64,000 nucleotides of DNA, taken from positions 19,070 through 83,069 of the forward strand of contig JAPTJF010000283.1 of the NCBI GenBank assembly GCA_029339195.1, read 5' to 3'. The position numbers and the translations under genes are program-made. Source of the stretch: Micractinium sp. NFX-FRZ. Its lineage: Eukaryota > Chlorophyta > Trebouxiophyceae > Chlorellales > Chlorellaceae. Shown here in pieces: positions 20,201-31,419 of this stretch. The notes under the pieces were generated by a model, which worked only from the letters and a program-made list of their open reading frames with translations, searched no databases and was not told the origin of the DNA. Within the stretch, counting starts at the first letter, position 1, and each line of letters opens with the position of its first letter.

Positions 20201-23195
20201 GCGGCATGAGCGGCAGCAATTGAGTCCATGCGTGCTGTCCATATCCATGCTGCAATTGCAGCATGGCATGCAGGCAACAGAGCAGCCGGGTGGGCGAAGG
20301 GATTGTATGCTCCCTGAAACCGCTGGCACCGGGACTCACAGCATACGCAGGGCGTGAGCAAAGGGCGCCTGGCACCAGGCGTCGGGGACGCTGCCGGTGA
20401 GTGCGGTCCGCTGCAGGTTGCTGCACCGGGAGGGGTGGGGCATGGTGGAAGGCAAGCCAGGGGCAGGGTGGGTGGATGTGCGATATGGGGGCAGGAATCG
20501 GGTGCAGGGGCGCAGCGAACATGCCGAAGGTGCAATTTGCACCTCTAAGGTGGGCGTTAGGGTTTCCAGGCTAATACCCTAACCCCAAACCCTAATCAGC
20601 CTGCACGGCGCCCATGGCCGCCGCTCACATGTCCTTGATACGCGGCCAGGACAGGTTGGTGGGGAGGTTGCCAGCCAGGCCCACGTTTCCCGACACATCC
20701 AGCTGCACCAGGGTTAGCATGGCTCCGGGGCGCAGCCACGCGGGCGGGAAGGCGGGGCCCGACAGCGAGTTGTTGGCAACGGAAAGTTGCTGGAGCACCT
20801 GCAAGCAGGAAGTTGCAAAGCTGAGACTCGACTGCCGACAGCAACCGGAAACGGAGGCCACGTGTGAACCAGCCAGCCAGCAAACAAGGGCTACCCCCGC
20901 TGCCAGCCGCACCTGGAGAGCACCCCAGGCGGGTGGCAGTGTGCCAGTGAGGCGGTTGCCGTTCAGCAGCAGATCAACGAGCCGAGGGTGGCGCTCAAAG
21001 ATGTGTGCAGGCAGCGTGCCGGTCAGGTCACCCAGCGAAATCTGCCTGCAGGCGGAGGGCAGGGGCGAGGGTGCTGCCAAGGCGTGGGCCAGCCAGGTGC
21101 TGCTGCATGCATGCCGGCAGAAGCAGTGGGAGGAAGACGGGCAGGCGCACACACTCTTGCCACCCTCTCAGCCAGTCATTGCTGCCCACACGCCGGGCAG
21201 AGGGGCTAGCCTGCAGGGCAAAGTCAGACCCCACGCTCTGCCCTGCATGCCAGCACTCACAGTTCATAAAGGGATGGGAACCCGCCGTCCTGCCACGCCA
21301 TCGGCATGCTCCCAGCCGCCAGGTTCACCAGCCGTAGCAGCTCCAAGCGTGGGAAGGCTCCCGGCGCTGCCCAGGCAGCAGGCAAGCGGTGAAGCACCAG
21401 CGCCTTGGCGCCGTTCTTGGCCGCCGCTCGCCAGGCGGCAATGGTTGCCGTGTTTGTCTGATAGCTGGGGTGGCTTTCACGCATGCTTGCTGGGACGTTG
21501 AGCAGGTGGAGGCCCGTGAGCTGGCGGAAGCCGCGCCCCCATGCAATGGGCAGGCCGCCCTCAATCTGCAGCTCTACAGTCAGGTCCCTGAGCGACGGCA
21601 GGACCGCTGGGTCGGCTCCCCAGCCTGCAGCATGTGAGGCGCGCAGCTGATTTGTTGTATATGCATGTATGGTGTTCATAGTTGAGAACATGCCTGCCAA
21701 TGACACGCATGCCTGCACACATCCCTAGCCTGCATCCGCCTCAGCACAGCTCAGCGCAGCACAGCACAGCTCAGCTCAGCACAGCACAGCAGGCACAGCA
21801 CACAGATGTCAACGCACTGGGTGGCAGCGAGGAGCGCAGCCCTGGGAGCTCCAGATGCAGGTGCTCGAGCCGCGGCAGAGCACCGGGCGCTAGTGCAGGC
21901 AGCGGCGCCGCCTGGTCGGGGGCATGGGAGCGGCCGGACAGCATCAGCCTGCACAGCAGCGTGGCAGCATGCGCTTAGCAGACACAACGGCGTGCAGCAT
22001 GCGCTCTTTCCTCATGCCTAGCGCACCACCTGCACCCTGCCCCTTGACCTGCATGCTGGTCGGCAAGGCTGACACAGCTGGGCACCCTTCCACGCACGCA
22101 ACTGCCACCCCGCAACCTCGACATGGTTGCCCCAGACATGGCTGCCGCCCTCTGCCAGCCATTGCCGGTACGGTAGCACATCCTTGCTCACCCCGTCAGC
22201 CGGGGGAAGGCGCCCGGTACTAGCCACTGCGCTGGAATGTGCGGCATGTCAAAGCCTGCCTGATACACCACGAGAGTGAGCTTATTCAGCCACTGCAGCT
22301 GCGCCAGCTCCGACGGCAGCGGGATGGCGGTGCCACCGGTGGTGTTGCCGCAACGGGGGGCAGCCGCAGCGGGGAGCGCAGCGCTGCTGTGCTGAATGAC
22401 GGACACTTCTCTGCAGCAGGGCGGAGGCCGGGGCAAGGAATGCTGGAATGAGGGGCAGGCACGCAGGGAAGCCTGGAAGAGGATCCGCCCTGACGGCACA
22501 GCACAGCACGGCACAGCACGGCACAGTGCAGTGCAGCACACAGGTCCCGGTGAAGCCCCCAACACCTATAGCCACTGCCTTTCTGTTGAGTGGCAAAGTG
22601 AGAGGCAGGCCAGTCCCGGTCGCCCACCCCATGTGGCGCCAGCGAGCACCTGCACAACATTGACAAGATGTACCCTGCGACATGCAGCATTGCAGGCCGT
22701 GTGACGACCCAGGGCAAACTCACATGGCGGTGACGTGCCGGCCTCCGTTGCACTTGACGCCATACCAGTCGCACGGGTGGTCGGGGTGGTCGGGGCGCCA
22801 CCCGCCCATGTTCATGCGTCCGGAGCTCATAAAGGAAGGGGCGGGGGTCCACTGTGGGCAGGCATCCCAGAGTGCATGCCGGAACCTCCGCAAAATGGCG
22901 GCATCGGAGTCGGCCGCTCCTGCAGCCGCCGCACCTGCAGGCGAGCACATGTGCCGATGGGTGCGGCAGCTACAGCTACGGCATGGAAGGGACAGCCCCA
23001 GAACACACGCCGGTGGCATGCAGGCTTCTGAGACAATCAGGCTCTCCCTGAGCGCAATACTCAAACATGAAGCCCTTTCCATCGGGCATGGCACTCACTG
23101 AGGGCCTCTTGAGCTGCCGCTGGCACCACCGCCGCCGCCGCCGCCGCAAGCACTGCCGCTGCAACAACCGCAGCGAGCCTCGCCCTGGATGGCAT
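17279..23195 (-). CDS. LRR receptor-like protein kinase, copy A, 950 aa
   Basis: Sixteen minus-strand exons: 23099-23195, 22724-22934, 22192-22410, 21818-21948, 21261-21624, 20913-21045, 20629-20798, 20340-20420, 19512-20190, 19179-19280, 18813-18923, 18490-18590, 18120-18206, 17816-17925, 17540-17685 and 17279-17389. All phases join and no internal stop is present. Residues 1-27 form a signal peptide (MPSRARLAAVVAAAVLAAAA). An LRRNT-like cap follows (WRPDHPDHPCDWYGVKCN, about 80-100), then irregular LRRs to about 468 (for example LTGTLPPAW and LSVANNSLSG). One membrane helix lies at about 508-533, ended by RRRRW, and then a juxtamembrane linker. The kinase domain runs from about 700 to 945: LGAGAQAAVYLG, K729 (VAVK), HGDLKP in place of HRDLKP, DLG in place of DFG, and APEQL. 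Predicted plasma-membrane receptor; the ligand is unknown. It is a non-RD kinase, so activity is uncertain. Confidence 0.9.
20556..20595. repeat. Telomere-like motifs in receptor-kinase A intron 7
   Basis: GTTAGGGTTT at about 20556 and CCCTAACCCCAAACCCTAA at about 20577 are plant-type (TTTAGGG) telomere units in opposite orientation. They lie inside an intron and are absent at the equivalent place in copy B. Confidence 0.6.
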
Positions 23196-24041
23196 GCGCA
23201 GGGTTCAGGTTCTCCGCTGGGAGCCGCGCAAAGGCGGAAAGGAGCCCATCCTAGTCGAGCGTCGTCAGAGACTCCAAGAGACAGGGACCAGCCGGGCAGG
23301 TGTGTTCGCTCGGCCGCCCCGAGGGACGCTTGGTGTGAATGGAGAGCACTGGTTTGCCAGCCATCACGTTCATCTTGCGCCTGTGCGGCTCACCGTACTG
23401 ATCAACTGAGGCCTGTGTCAAGAGTTGCGCCCGGCGCAATACGCTGCACCATTAGCAGACACGGCTTCTGGAATGCAGCGCATTGCGGGAGCCTATCTGG
23501 GGGCCAAGAGGCAGCGGCTGGCCAGCCAATGGGGGCCGGCGCGCCGCGGCGGCGGTCAGTGCTCGCCAAGGGTGTTGCGGGAAGGTGGGTTGAAATCTTG
23601 ACAGGTCAGATGACATTGCCTGAAACGATGCCTGCTCAACCTGAAATACACAGAGCAGCTCTGGTGCCACCCAACAAGGTACAACAGTTATGAAGGTAAG
23701 GGCGCAGCATGCACGCAAGTATGAAATGCTATTGTCATGAACCGTGGTGGCGCATTCAAGGCTTCACAGCGGCACCAATTGCCACATCACACAACCACCA
23801 GGGCTGGATGCGAAGTCCCGGACGGAAGCAGCTCAAGTTGTTCTAATGTAGCACGAATCATTCACCAGTTGGATTGATGCAATGCCTTCAACGGCGCGCA
23901 GTGCCGGCGGCGCAGTGCACGAGGCAAGCGGGCCAGCTTATTATGAACGGCAGGGTGAGTTTGAGCGCTCGAAACACTTCTAGTGCATGTAACCAGCGTA
24001 GCATGCAGCTGCGAAAGGCACCCCGCTACTTGGCCTGGCAT
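23196..24041. other. Upstream region of receptor-kinase A and duplication junction
   Basis: 846 bp without a supported gene. The part nearest receptor kinase A is similar to the region upstream of copy B (31420-31710), so it probably carries a shared promoter. The junction between the two duplicated units falls at about 23520-23900. No transposon end or long repeat is evident at the junction. Confidence 0.5.
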
Positions 24042-24195
24042 TTGCAGCCGGTTTCGATCGGCGGCGACAGCCTCCGGAGCTCCGCCGCCCGCCTGGCGGC
24101 GCAACAGCTGCTCCTCGCCTACCTGCTCCCGCAGGCGCTCCACTTGCACCCGCAGCTGCTCGGGGCAGCCCCGTTGCAGCCGCCGCGCCGCCCAT
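24042..24195 (-). pseudogene. Broken copy of coiled-coil exon 1
   Basis: This minus-strand stretch matches exon 1 of the coiled-coil gene (16652-16798), including its ATG and the flank just upstream. After about ten codons one extra base shifts the frame, a second small change follows near the middle, and the splice donor that follows CTGCAG in the parent is lost (CTGCAAATGCC here). No downstream exons are present. It is a relic carried along by the segmental duplication and is not expected to make protein. Confidence 0.85.
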
Positions 24196-24828
24196 CCTGA
24201 CGCTTTCGAGGGGCCAGTTGAGAGGCGGTGCCAGCACGCAAGAGGGCCAGGGGCTGCGGGAGGTTCAAACAGACGCCAGATGCAAACACTACGGCAGTGA
24301 ATCCACGTGTGGGCCTTGATTTATGTATTGAATGATTGAACAGTGAGGCGAGCAGGGCGGGCAGGGCGGGACGCCGCGGCGGAGGCGGAGGCGCTCGGCT
24401 CAACAAGGCTGCGCTCCCACTTTTGCATCTCCCTCTTGCATGTGCACGCCCGCTTGGAGTGTGTCTTAAACTAATGTTTTTGCATATGTTGAGGATGGTG
24501 AGTGGTGGAAGATTGGGGCAACCAAGAACGGTGAAACATGCGGTGCCGTTTGGGCGGTGCTGCGTAGGAATCGTGCAAGGGCAGGCAGTTTTAGCTGTGT
24601 GCAAGCAGTGCTTAGGTCAAGTAGACCGAGCTAAGGGTTTCTTGAAAGTACATGTAGAAATGCATAGGATTGTACCCCAAAGGGCCAAGTATCTTGCTCA
24701 GTGGCGCAAAAAATAAAGTGAATTTTCGTCGACACGGTAAAGACGAACAATGAAATCGGCGTAGAGGGCAGTGGCTTATCTTCGTCTTGAGAAACGGCGA
24801 AAAGAAGGATTAGGAAAAGCAGTGCACA
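24196..24828. other. Spacer between coiled-coil relic and receptor-kinase B
   Basis: 633 bp. The first 100 bp still match the region upstream of the coiled-coil gene. The rest, to 24813, is specific to copy B, less GC-rich, and shows no gene. It contains the 3' flank of receptor kinase B; no clear minus-strand TGTAA was seen. Confidence 0.45.
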
Positions 24829-27800
24829 TCAAAACTCGAGGCAGGTGTCCTCGGCACGCAGCCGCTGCAGGGCCTGCTCCGCTGTGGGCCTCAGCGCCGG
24901 GGTCTTTTGGATACAGTCCTCTATCAACTCCCGAGTGCTCTGCAGGAGACAACAGCGGAAGTTCAGAGGCCTTTAGACATCCCTGCACTGAAGTGCAAGC
25001 CAGCAGCCGCCCCTGCTGCCTGTGCACCTGTCGGCCGTTTCCCATCCTGCACGTCCTGCCCCGCCCGGCCCATGCTACCCCGTCACACCTGGGAGCACTC
25101 TGCGGGGACGTGGGGCAGGCGCCACGTTCCGCGCTGCCCGGTCACGGTGCGCGTAATCAGCTGGATCAGAATCACTCCGAAGCTAAACAGGTCCGCTGCA
25201 AGCGTGCAACGCTCGCCCATGAGCTGCTCTGGGGCTGCACGGCAGAGGGACACGCAAGAGGGGCAGTGCCCGGTGGTCAGCTGGATCCTGCACAAGCCAG
25301 AGCAGTGCACATCGAGCGTGGAGGGCAGGCAGGCAGGCGGGCAAGGCAGGCAGGCAAGCGGGCAGGTCACCTGCATACAACGGTGAGCACGCGCGAATGG
25401 TGCAGGCGCTGCTGTGCACGACTTGCGACACGCCCAGGTCCCCCAGGCAGGCCCGCAGGTCTTGGGTCAGCAACACGTTGCTGCACACACGCCGAAGGCA
25501 GGGTTGTGGGTGCGAGGAAAGGGAGGAGGGAGGCAGGCGGGTCAGCCATCTGCCGGGTGCGGCCCTGTGCTGGTTGTGCCCCACTCCTGCAATCGCCACG
25601 TGAGTGCACGCCACGTGAGGGCACGCAACACCAACACAGGCATTCAGTTGTTAAGTGCTGAGTACCACGATAGAGACCAAGCATTGCTGGCAGCTTGGCT
25701 TGCAATCACCTTGGTTTGAGGTCTCCATGCAGCACACGCAGCTCGGTGTGCAGGAAGTGCAGGCCCTCAGCAACGTCGAGCGCCACCTGTCGGCCCCTGC
25801 ACGCACAACACAGCAGGCACGCCAAGGTGCAGCAGGCAGGGCAGGCAGGCTCAGCAGCACAACGTGCAACGCCACCGGTTGCCCCGTGCCAGTCCAGCAG
25901 GACAGCTCACGCAAACACGAGTGCGCAGGGCAGCTAACTCAAACAGCAGTGCCCCAAATGGTGCCGAGCAGGCGTGCTGCCTTGCTGGCTTGCACTTGCA
26001 ATGTATGCTGAGCAACGCTGACCTGCATCCTGCATTCTGCCACCTCCCAGCCGCACATTTGTCCTCTGGCCCCACCTACCCTGCATCCCAGCGCAGCTTC
26101 TCTTTAGTGTCGGTGCACTGAAGTGCCTTCTGCAGCGACCCACCCCGCATAAACGCCATGACCAGCATCAACACTTGGCCCTGCAGTGCAGTGCAAGCCA
26201 CGGGCATGTTGGTGGCAGACACTGCGCAGCATGTCCATTTTATTGTGACGTCCCAACCTGCGGCACCCGTGGGCACATGCACATGCAAGGCTGCACTGAA
26301 GCATCCCAAGCTACGAAGGCAGCGGGCCGCACAACACGTGTGGCAAAGGCTCCACGCAGCTCTTGCACCCGCCCCCACACTCCTCTACGCCGCCCCGCGC
26401 ACCTTCACGGCCACGCCATACAGTGGCAAGATGCGCTGGTGTACGCAGCGGCGCAGCACTGCCACCTCATGCCACACATTGTGCGAGTCGATTCCCCCGC
26501 CCAGCTCAAATACCTGTGGGCAGCACACCAATGTCACCACATTTGAGATCCACAGCTTTAACTGTCACTAGAGTGGGGGCTAAGGATCTGCCACAGCAAA
26601 AAATGTGCTGTGCCATTGCGTCAATGCCTGTCAACAGGATGCAAGCGAGCAAAATAACACACGGCAAAGAAGAGCCTGCTGGCTGCCCATGGCGGCCGAA
26701 TCACAGGCCGCAAGTGCAGCTGCCGGCAGCGATGTCAGCATCTCATTGCATATGCAAGCCATAGGTGTGTGTGTCCACTCACCTTGACTGCCACTGGGTT
26801 GCCCTCCTGCATTCTGCCCAGGTACACAACAGCCTGTGCCCCCGCCCCCAGCACCACCGCATTGCCCTGTGCATCCGTGACAAGCTGCGCAGCAAGGGGA
26901 GGTGGGCAGGGATGGAACGCCCGGATTATAAGAAGAATGCCCCGGCCAAGGTTCCAGAACAGGTGCAAAGTTGGAGGTTAGGCGCCGGAGCCAGCCAGAG
27001 GCGTCCACCAGGCCCGGGGCAGGCCGGTCAGCTGGCATGAGCAATGCAAAATTACCAACACAGGCGCATTTCAGGGAGCTTCAAGGCAGCTTCTCCAGGC
27101 GCCCAACACCCACCTCGAGCTCCCCGGGCTGCAGCCGCAGGGAGAGGGTGTCCAGGCCCCACCGACGGGTGGCGGCGACAGCATGCGTGCTTCCATTGTT
27201 CGCAGCGCCTGCGCCGTCCCCGCCACCTGCCCTCCTTGCACTCTCCTCCTCAACGCCCCAAGTCTGACAGGGTGCGGCCCCCTGACCGGGCCCAAAATCG
27301 TGTGCTAATCTTGGCGTCAGGTCGTCCAAGTGAAGCATCTCGAGGGGGCGCCCGTCCCTCATCACTGCCTGTAATAGCCCAGTGATGCGCAGTAAGCAGC
27401 GGTCCCGACCGCTGTCCCGCTCCCCGCTGCTGCCGGCTGCAGAGGGTGGGTGCGCTGGGGGCCGCAATCTCGTGCCGCTGGCGCCGCTGCGGTGCTGATC
27501 TCGCAGCAGCAGCAACAACTCTTGATCCCGGTGAGACGTGCGCTGCCACCGGCGGCGCCGCCACAGCACGCGGCCAGCCGTCACGCCTGCTGCCACCAAC
27601 GCGGCAAGTGGTAGCAGCGCTGCCAGGCTGGCAACCCGCAATGGCGCCATTGGCCAACTGCGGTTGCCACGCGAGACAGGCCTCTGCTCCCCAGATCCGC
27701 CAAGCAACTGGGGGAAGGCATGAGCAGCACACTCTGGCAGCCTACCAGCCACTTCCGTGCCCTTGAGCTCACTGCACAAAGGTAGCAAGAGCAGGAACAA

Positions 27801-30800
27801 TTGGGATGTCAACGCAATCCATAGCCACGCATGAGGAGTGTAAGTAAGGCATGCAGGCAACATAGCAGACGTGTGGGCAAGGTGACAATACGCGCCCCGA
27901 ACACCAGGCCTCACAGCTTGTGCAGGCCGTGAGCAAAGGGTGCCTGGCACCAGGAGCTAGGGACGCTGCCGGTGAGTGCGGTCCGTTGCAGCTTGCTGCA
28001 AAAAGAGGGATGTGGCGTGGCCCGAGGCGGGCCGGGTTGGTAAGTGGATGAAGTGGGACGGCGGCGGGGGTCGGGGGTAACGGCGCACTGCACCAGCCTA
28101 GGACGCAAGCTGGGCTTTGCAGCCTGCGCGGTGCACAGGGCAGATGCTCACATGTCCTTGATGCGGGGCCAAGAGAGTTTGGCAGCGAGGGTGCCAGCCA
28201 GGCCCGCGTTTCCTGACAGATCCAACTGCAAGAGCTCCGGCATGGCTCCCGGGCGCAGCCACGCGGGCGGGAACGCGGCGCCGGACAGGGAGTTGTTGGC
28301 CACAGACAGCCGCTGGAGCACCTGCATTCAGAGACGTGTGCGACAAAGAGGGGCCCCGCGCAGTCGGTCGACAGCAGCCACCGGGAGTCGCTAGCGGTAG
28401 CGACAGCGCTGTCACCGGGCTACACGCGAGAGACGACACGGCTGCATGCCAGCGCCCAACTTGGCTGCACCCCAGGCGTCTGGGGGCGTGTCCATGCTAC
28501 ACCTTTGGCAGCGGGCCCCCACTGGGATCACCTTAACAGCACCCTCCCACCGTCATCACCTCGGCAGCACCCCATGCGCCTGGCAGCGTGCCAGTGAGAC
28601 GGTTGCCCTCTAACACCAGGACGGCAAGCTGGGGGTGACACTCAAATATGAGGCGAGGCAGTGTTCCGGTCAGGTCGCTGTGGGAGATGTGCCTGCAGGC
28701 CAAAGAGGCCGGAACATTGCAGTTAGTGACCACTGACTCAGCATCGGGAAAATGAGCTTGGGCGGCGCACAGAGGGCCTGCGTGCAACTTGGATCGCATC
28801 ACCAAATGTGCCTGCAGACGGACGAAAAGAGGCAGGGGCATTGATGTTGTTACTCAATGGTTACGCAAGAAGCGGGGTTGCCAAGGTGCCAGAACGCACT
28901 CGAGTGCTGCCAACTAAGCACGGCGTAAGACAGTGCCAAGGGTGGGGGCAGTTCGAAAAGAGCATGCAGACGGCAGAAGGGGAAGGCTGTAGCCCAAAGG
29001 CGCGGGTTGCACAAAGCACGGGAGAGATGCCCAAGTGGCGCGCGCCAGGTACCTTGTGCCTGCACAACGAGAGCAGGGCCGGTGTGGCGTTGGGCCAGCC
29101 AACCACCCCAGCCAGCCGCACAGCTAGGATGCCAGCTAGGCGAGACGCAGAGACGCTACATACTGTGGTGCCAGCCGCGGTCCTCAGCACTTCTGGGTAA
29201 AACCGGCTGGTGGGGAGAGGCAAGCAGTCTTTACATGGTCGCCTCCACACCATGCCCACCATGCCAGCACTCACAGGTCAGAGAGGGAAGGGAAGCCTCC
29301 TGCAGCCCACGCATTGGGGAGGCTCCCAGCCGCCAGGTTGTGCAGCCCAAGCAGCTCCAGGCGTGGAAAGGCTCCAGGCACTGCCCAGGCCGCGGGCAAG
29401 GGATGCAGCGCTGGCGCCTGTGTGTCGACCTCGCCCGTTGCTCGCCAGGCGGCGATGGCTGGCGCGGTTACCTCTTGGTTGGGGCGCACGTTGATGAGAT
29501 GCAAGGCCGTCAGCTGTCGGAAGCCCTGGGACCAAACCTCGGGCAGGCTCCCCTCCAAGTGCACGCTGACCATCAGGCTTCTCAGCGCTGGCAAGACAGC
29601 AGGGTCAGCCCCCCAGCCTGCATTGGGCGAGGCAAAACAACAGGTATGTGTAGACGGACCTCTCAACGTACTACTTGCGCACTACGGTGCCTGCCTACCT
29701 GCATGCATGCATGCATGCGTGCCCGCTCTGCTGACGGCGGAGGTCGTGCAGCCCGCAGACGAGTAGGGCACAACACACACACACACACACACACACAGGC
29801 CACCTCCAACACCCCCTCCCACACAGCCACGCACTGGATGGTAGCGAAACGCGTGGCCCTCGGAACTCCAGATGCAGCATCTCAAGGCGCGGCAGAACAC
29901 CAGGCGCTAGCGCAGGCAGCAGCGCCTCCCGGCTGGGGTGCAAGCGGCCGGACAGCGTCAGCCTGCAGCAAAGACGGCACGGCAGCATGGCGGAGGTTTC
30001 GGGCCCCGCATGACGTGCGGCATGCTGCGCCCCGCACACATGAAAAGCACGCGCTGCTCCGCTCACATGCAAAGCGCCCCGCTGCTCCGCTCACATGCAC
30101 AACAACATCACCCACACAAAGAGGCACCTATTAGTATTCTTTACATCTTTTCAAATCCCTCTCCTGGGCAAGGCACCCTCCAACTCTCCCCCTTCCCCTT
30201 CCCCCTTCCCCAACCCAGGGGGTGGCGGCTCGACGCCAGCACTGTTCATCACCATTGCGACCGCTCACCACGTCAGCCGGGGGAAGGCGCCTGGCGAGAC
30301 CCACTGTGCAGGGATGGCAGGCATGTCAAAGCGTGCGTCCATGATGAGAGAGAGCTTATCCAGCCACTGCAGCTGAGCCAGATCCGGTGGCAGCGGGATG
30401 GCGGTGCCTCCGGTGGTGTTGCCGCAACGGGGGGCAGCGGGCACAAAGTTGCTGGAATGCATGACAGCCACCTCACTGCAGCAGGGCATAGGCTGGGGCA
30501 TGGAGTGTCGTGGAGAAATGCAGGCACGCAGCAGAAGCCTAGGCGAGGAGCTGCTGCCATGACAGCCACAACGCAGCATAGCACAACACAGCACAACACA
30601 GCACATGTGGACCAACTGTCCCAACACAGCACAGCACAGCACAGCACAACACAGCACGGCACAGTGCTGCTTAGCACAGCACAGCACGGAAGAGCACAGC
30701 ACGGAACAGCGGGGCACGGCACAACACGACACAGCGCTGCATAGCATGCAGGTCTCTAGAAAGCACGCCACCTCTACACGCTGCCCACTGACGGCGGAGA

Positions 30801-31419
30801 GGGGCAGAGGGGCAGTGCCCATCCAACAGAAACTCATGCGCCACCATAGCAACCCCATGGCAGCGGTTGGCATTCCATGTGACGAACCACGGCAAACTCA
30901 CATGGCGGTGACATGCCGGCTTTTGTTGCACTTGACGCCGTACCAGTCGCATGGGTGGTCGGGGTGGTCGGGGCGCCACCCGCCCATGTTGGTGCGGCCT
31001 TCGCTCAGTGGGGAAGGGGCGGGAATCCACTCCGGGCAGGCATCCCATACCATTTGGCGAAATTTTCGCAGCATGGCAGCATCTCCCGCAGCATCTGCAG
31101 CTGTGCCTGCCAGGCAGGCAGGCAGGCAAACAGGCGGGGCAAGAGTGAGGCTAGGTCGCGCAGGCCGGGCAGGACTGAGCAGTGGCTGTGGTGGCGGGGC
31201 AGGCCCAGCACACAAGACTGCTGACATGAAGGCCCGGCTGAGGTATGAGCACATGTTAACAAAATAGCCTATTTCGATAGCTTTCTTGATCAGCGTGGAC
31301 CGCGGCCTGCACTCACCGCCATCCTCATGAGCTGCCGCTGCCGCCGCCGCCGCCGCCGCCGCAAGCGTCGCAAGCACTGCCGCTGCAACAACCGCCGCGA
31401 ACCTCGCCCTAGATGGCAT
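24829..31419 (-). CDS. LRR receptor-like protein kinase, copy B, 931 aa
   Basis: Paralogue of copy A with the same 16-exon structure and identical splice phases: 31317-31419, 30902-31106, 30269-30475, 29835-29962, 29275-29617, 28560-28692, 28152-28321, 27915-27995, 27114-27771, 26783-26884, 26403-26513, 26080-26180, 25710-25796, 25371-25480, 25089-25234 and 24829-24939. The frame is open throughout. Signal peptide (MPSRARFAAVVAAAVLATLA), LRRNT cap with WRPDHPDHPCDWYGVKCN, divergent LRRs, one membrane helix and the same non-RD kinase (HGDLKP, DLG, APEQL). Differences from A are concentrated in the ectodomain: three of its exons differ in length by multiples of three. The kinase half is almost unchanged. 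Both copies look functional at the sequence level; different ligand or partner specificity is an inference from the diverged LRRs. Confidence 0.9.
29772..29797 (+). repeat. CA microsatellite in receptor-kinase B intron 4
   Basis: About thirteen CA units directly upstream (on the minus strand, downstream) of the exon 4 donor. Absent from copy A. Confidence 0.9.
30570..30735 (+). repeat. AGCAC/ACAGC-type pentanucleotide repeat
   Basis: Degenerate tandem AGCAC, AACAC and GGCAC units in receptor-kinase B intron 2. Shorter arrays of the same unit occur in copy A at about 21745-21800 and 22498-22540, and in introns of other genes (about 8525-8545 and 15550-15580). Confidence 0.8.

Larger units (their letters stand above)
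16515..23520 (-). repeat. Segmental duplication, copy A
   Basis: Covers part of intron 1 and exon 1 of the coiled-coil gene, the spacer, the whole LRR receptor-kinase gene A and its upstream region. It matches copy B in the same order and orientation. The match is clearest at both ends: a GCAGTGCACGAGGCA motif near 16525 matches one near 23905, and GAGCCTATCTGGGG near 23489 matches one near 31675. The outer limits are approximate. Confidence 0.85.
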
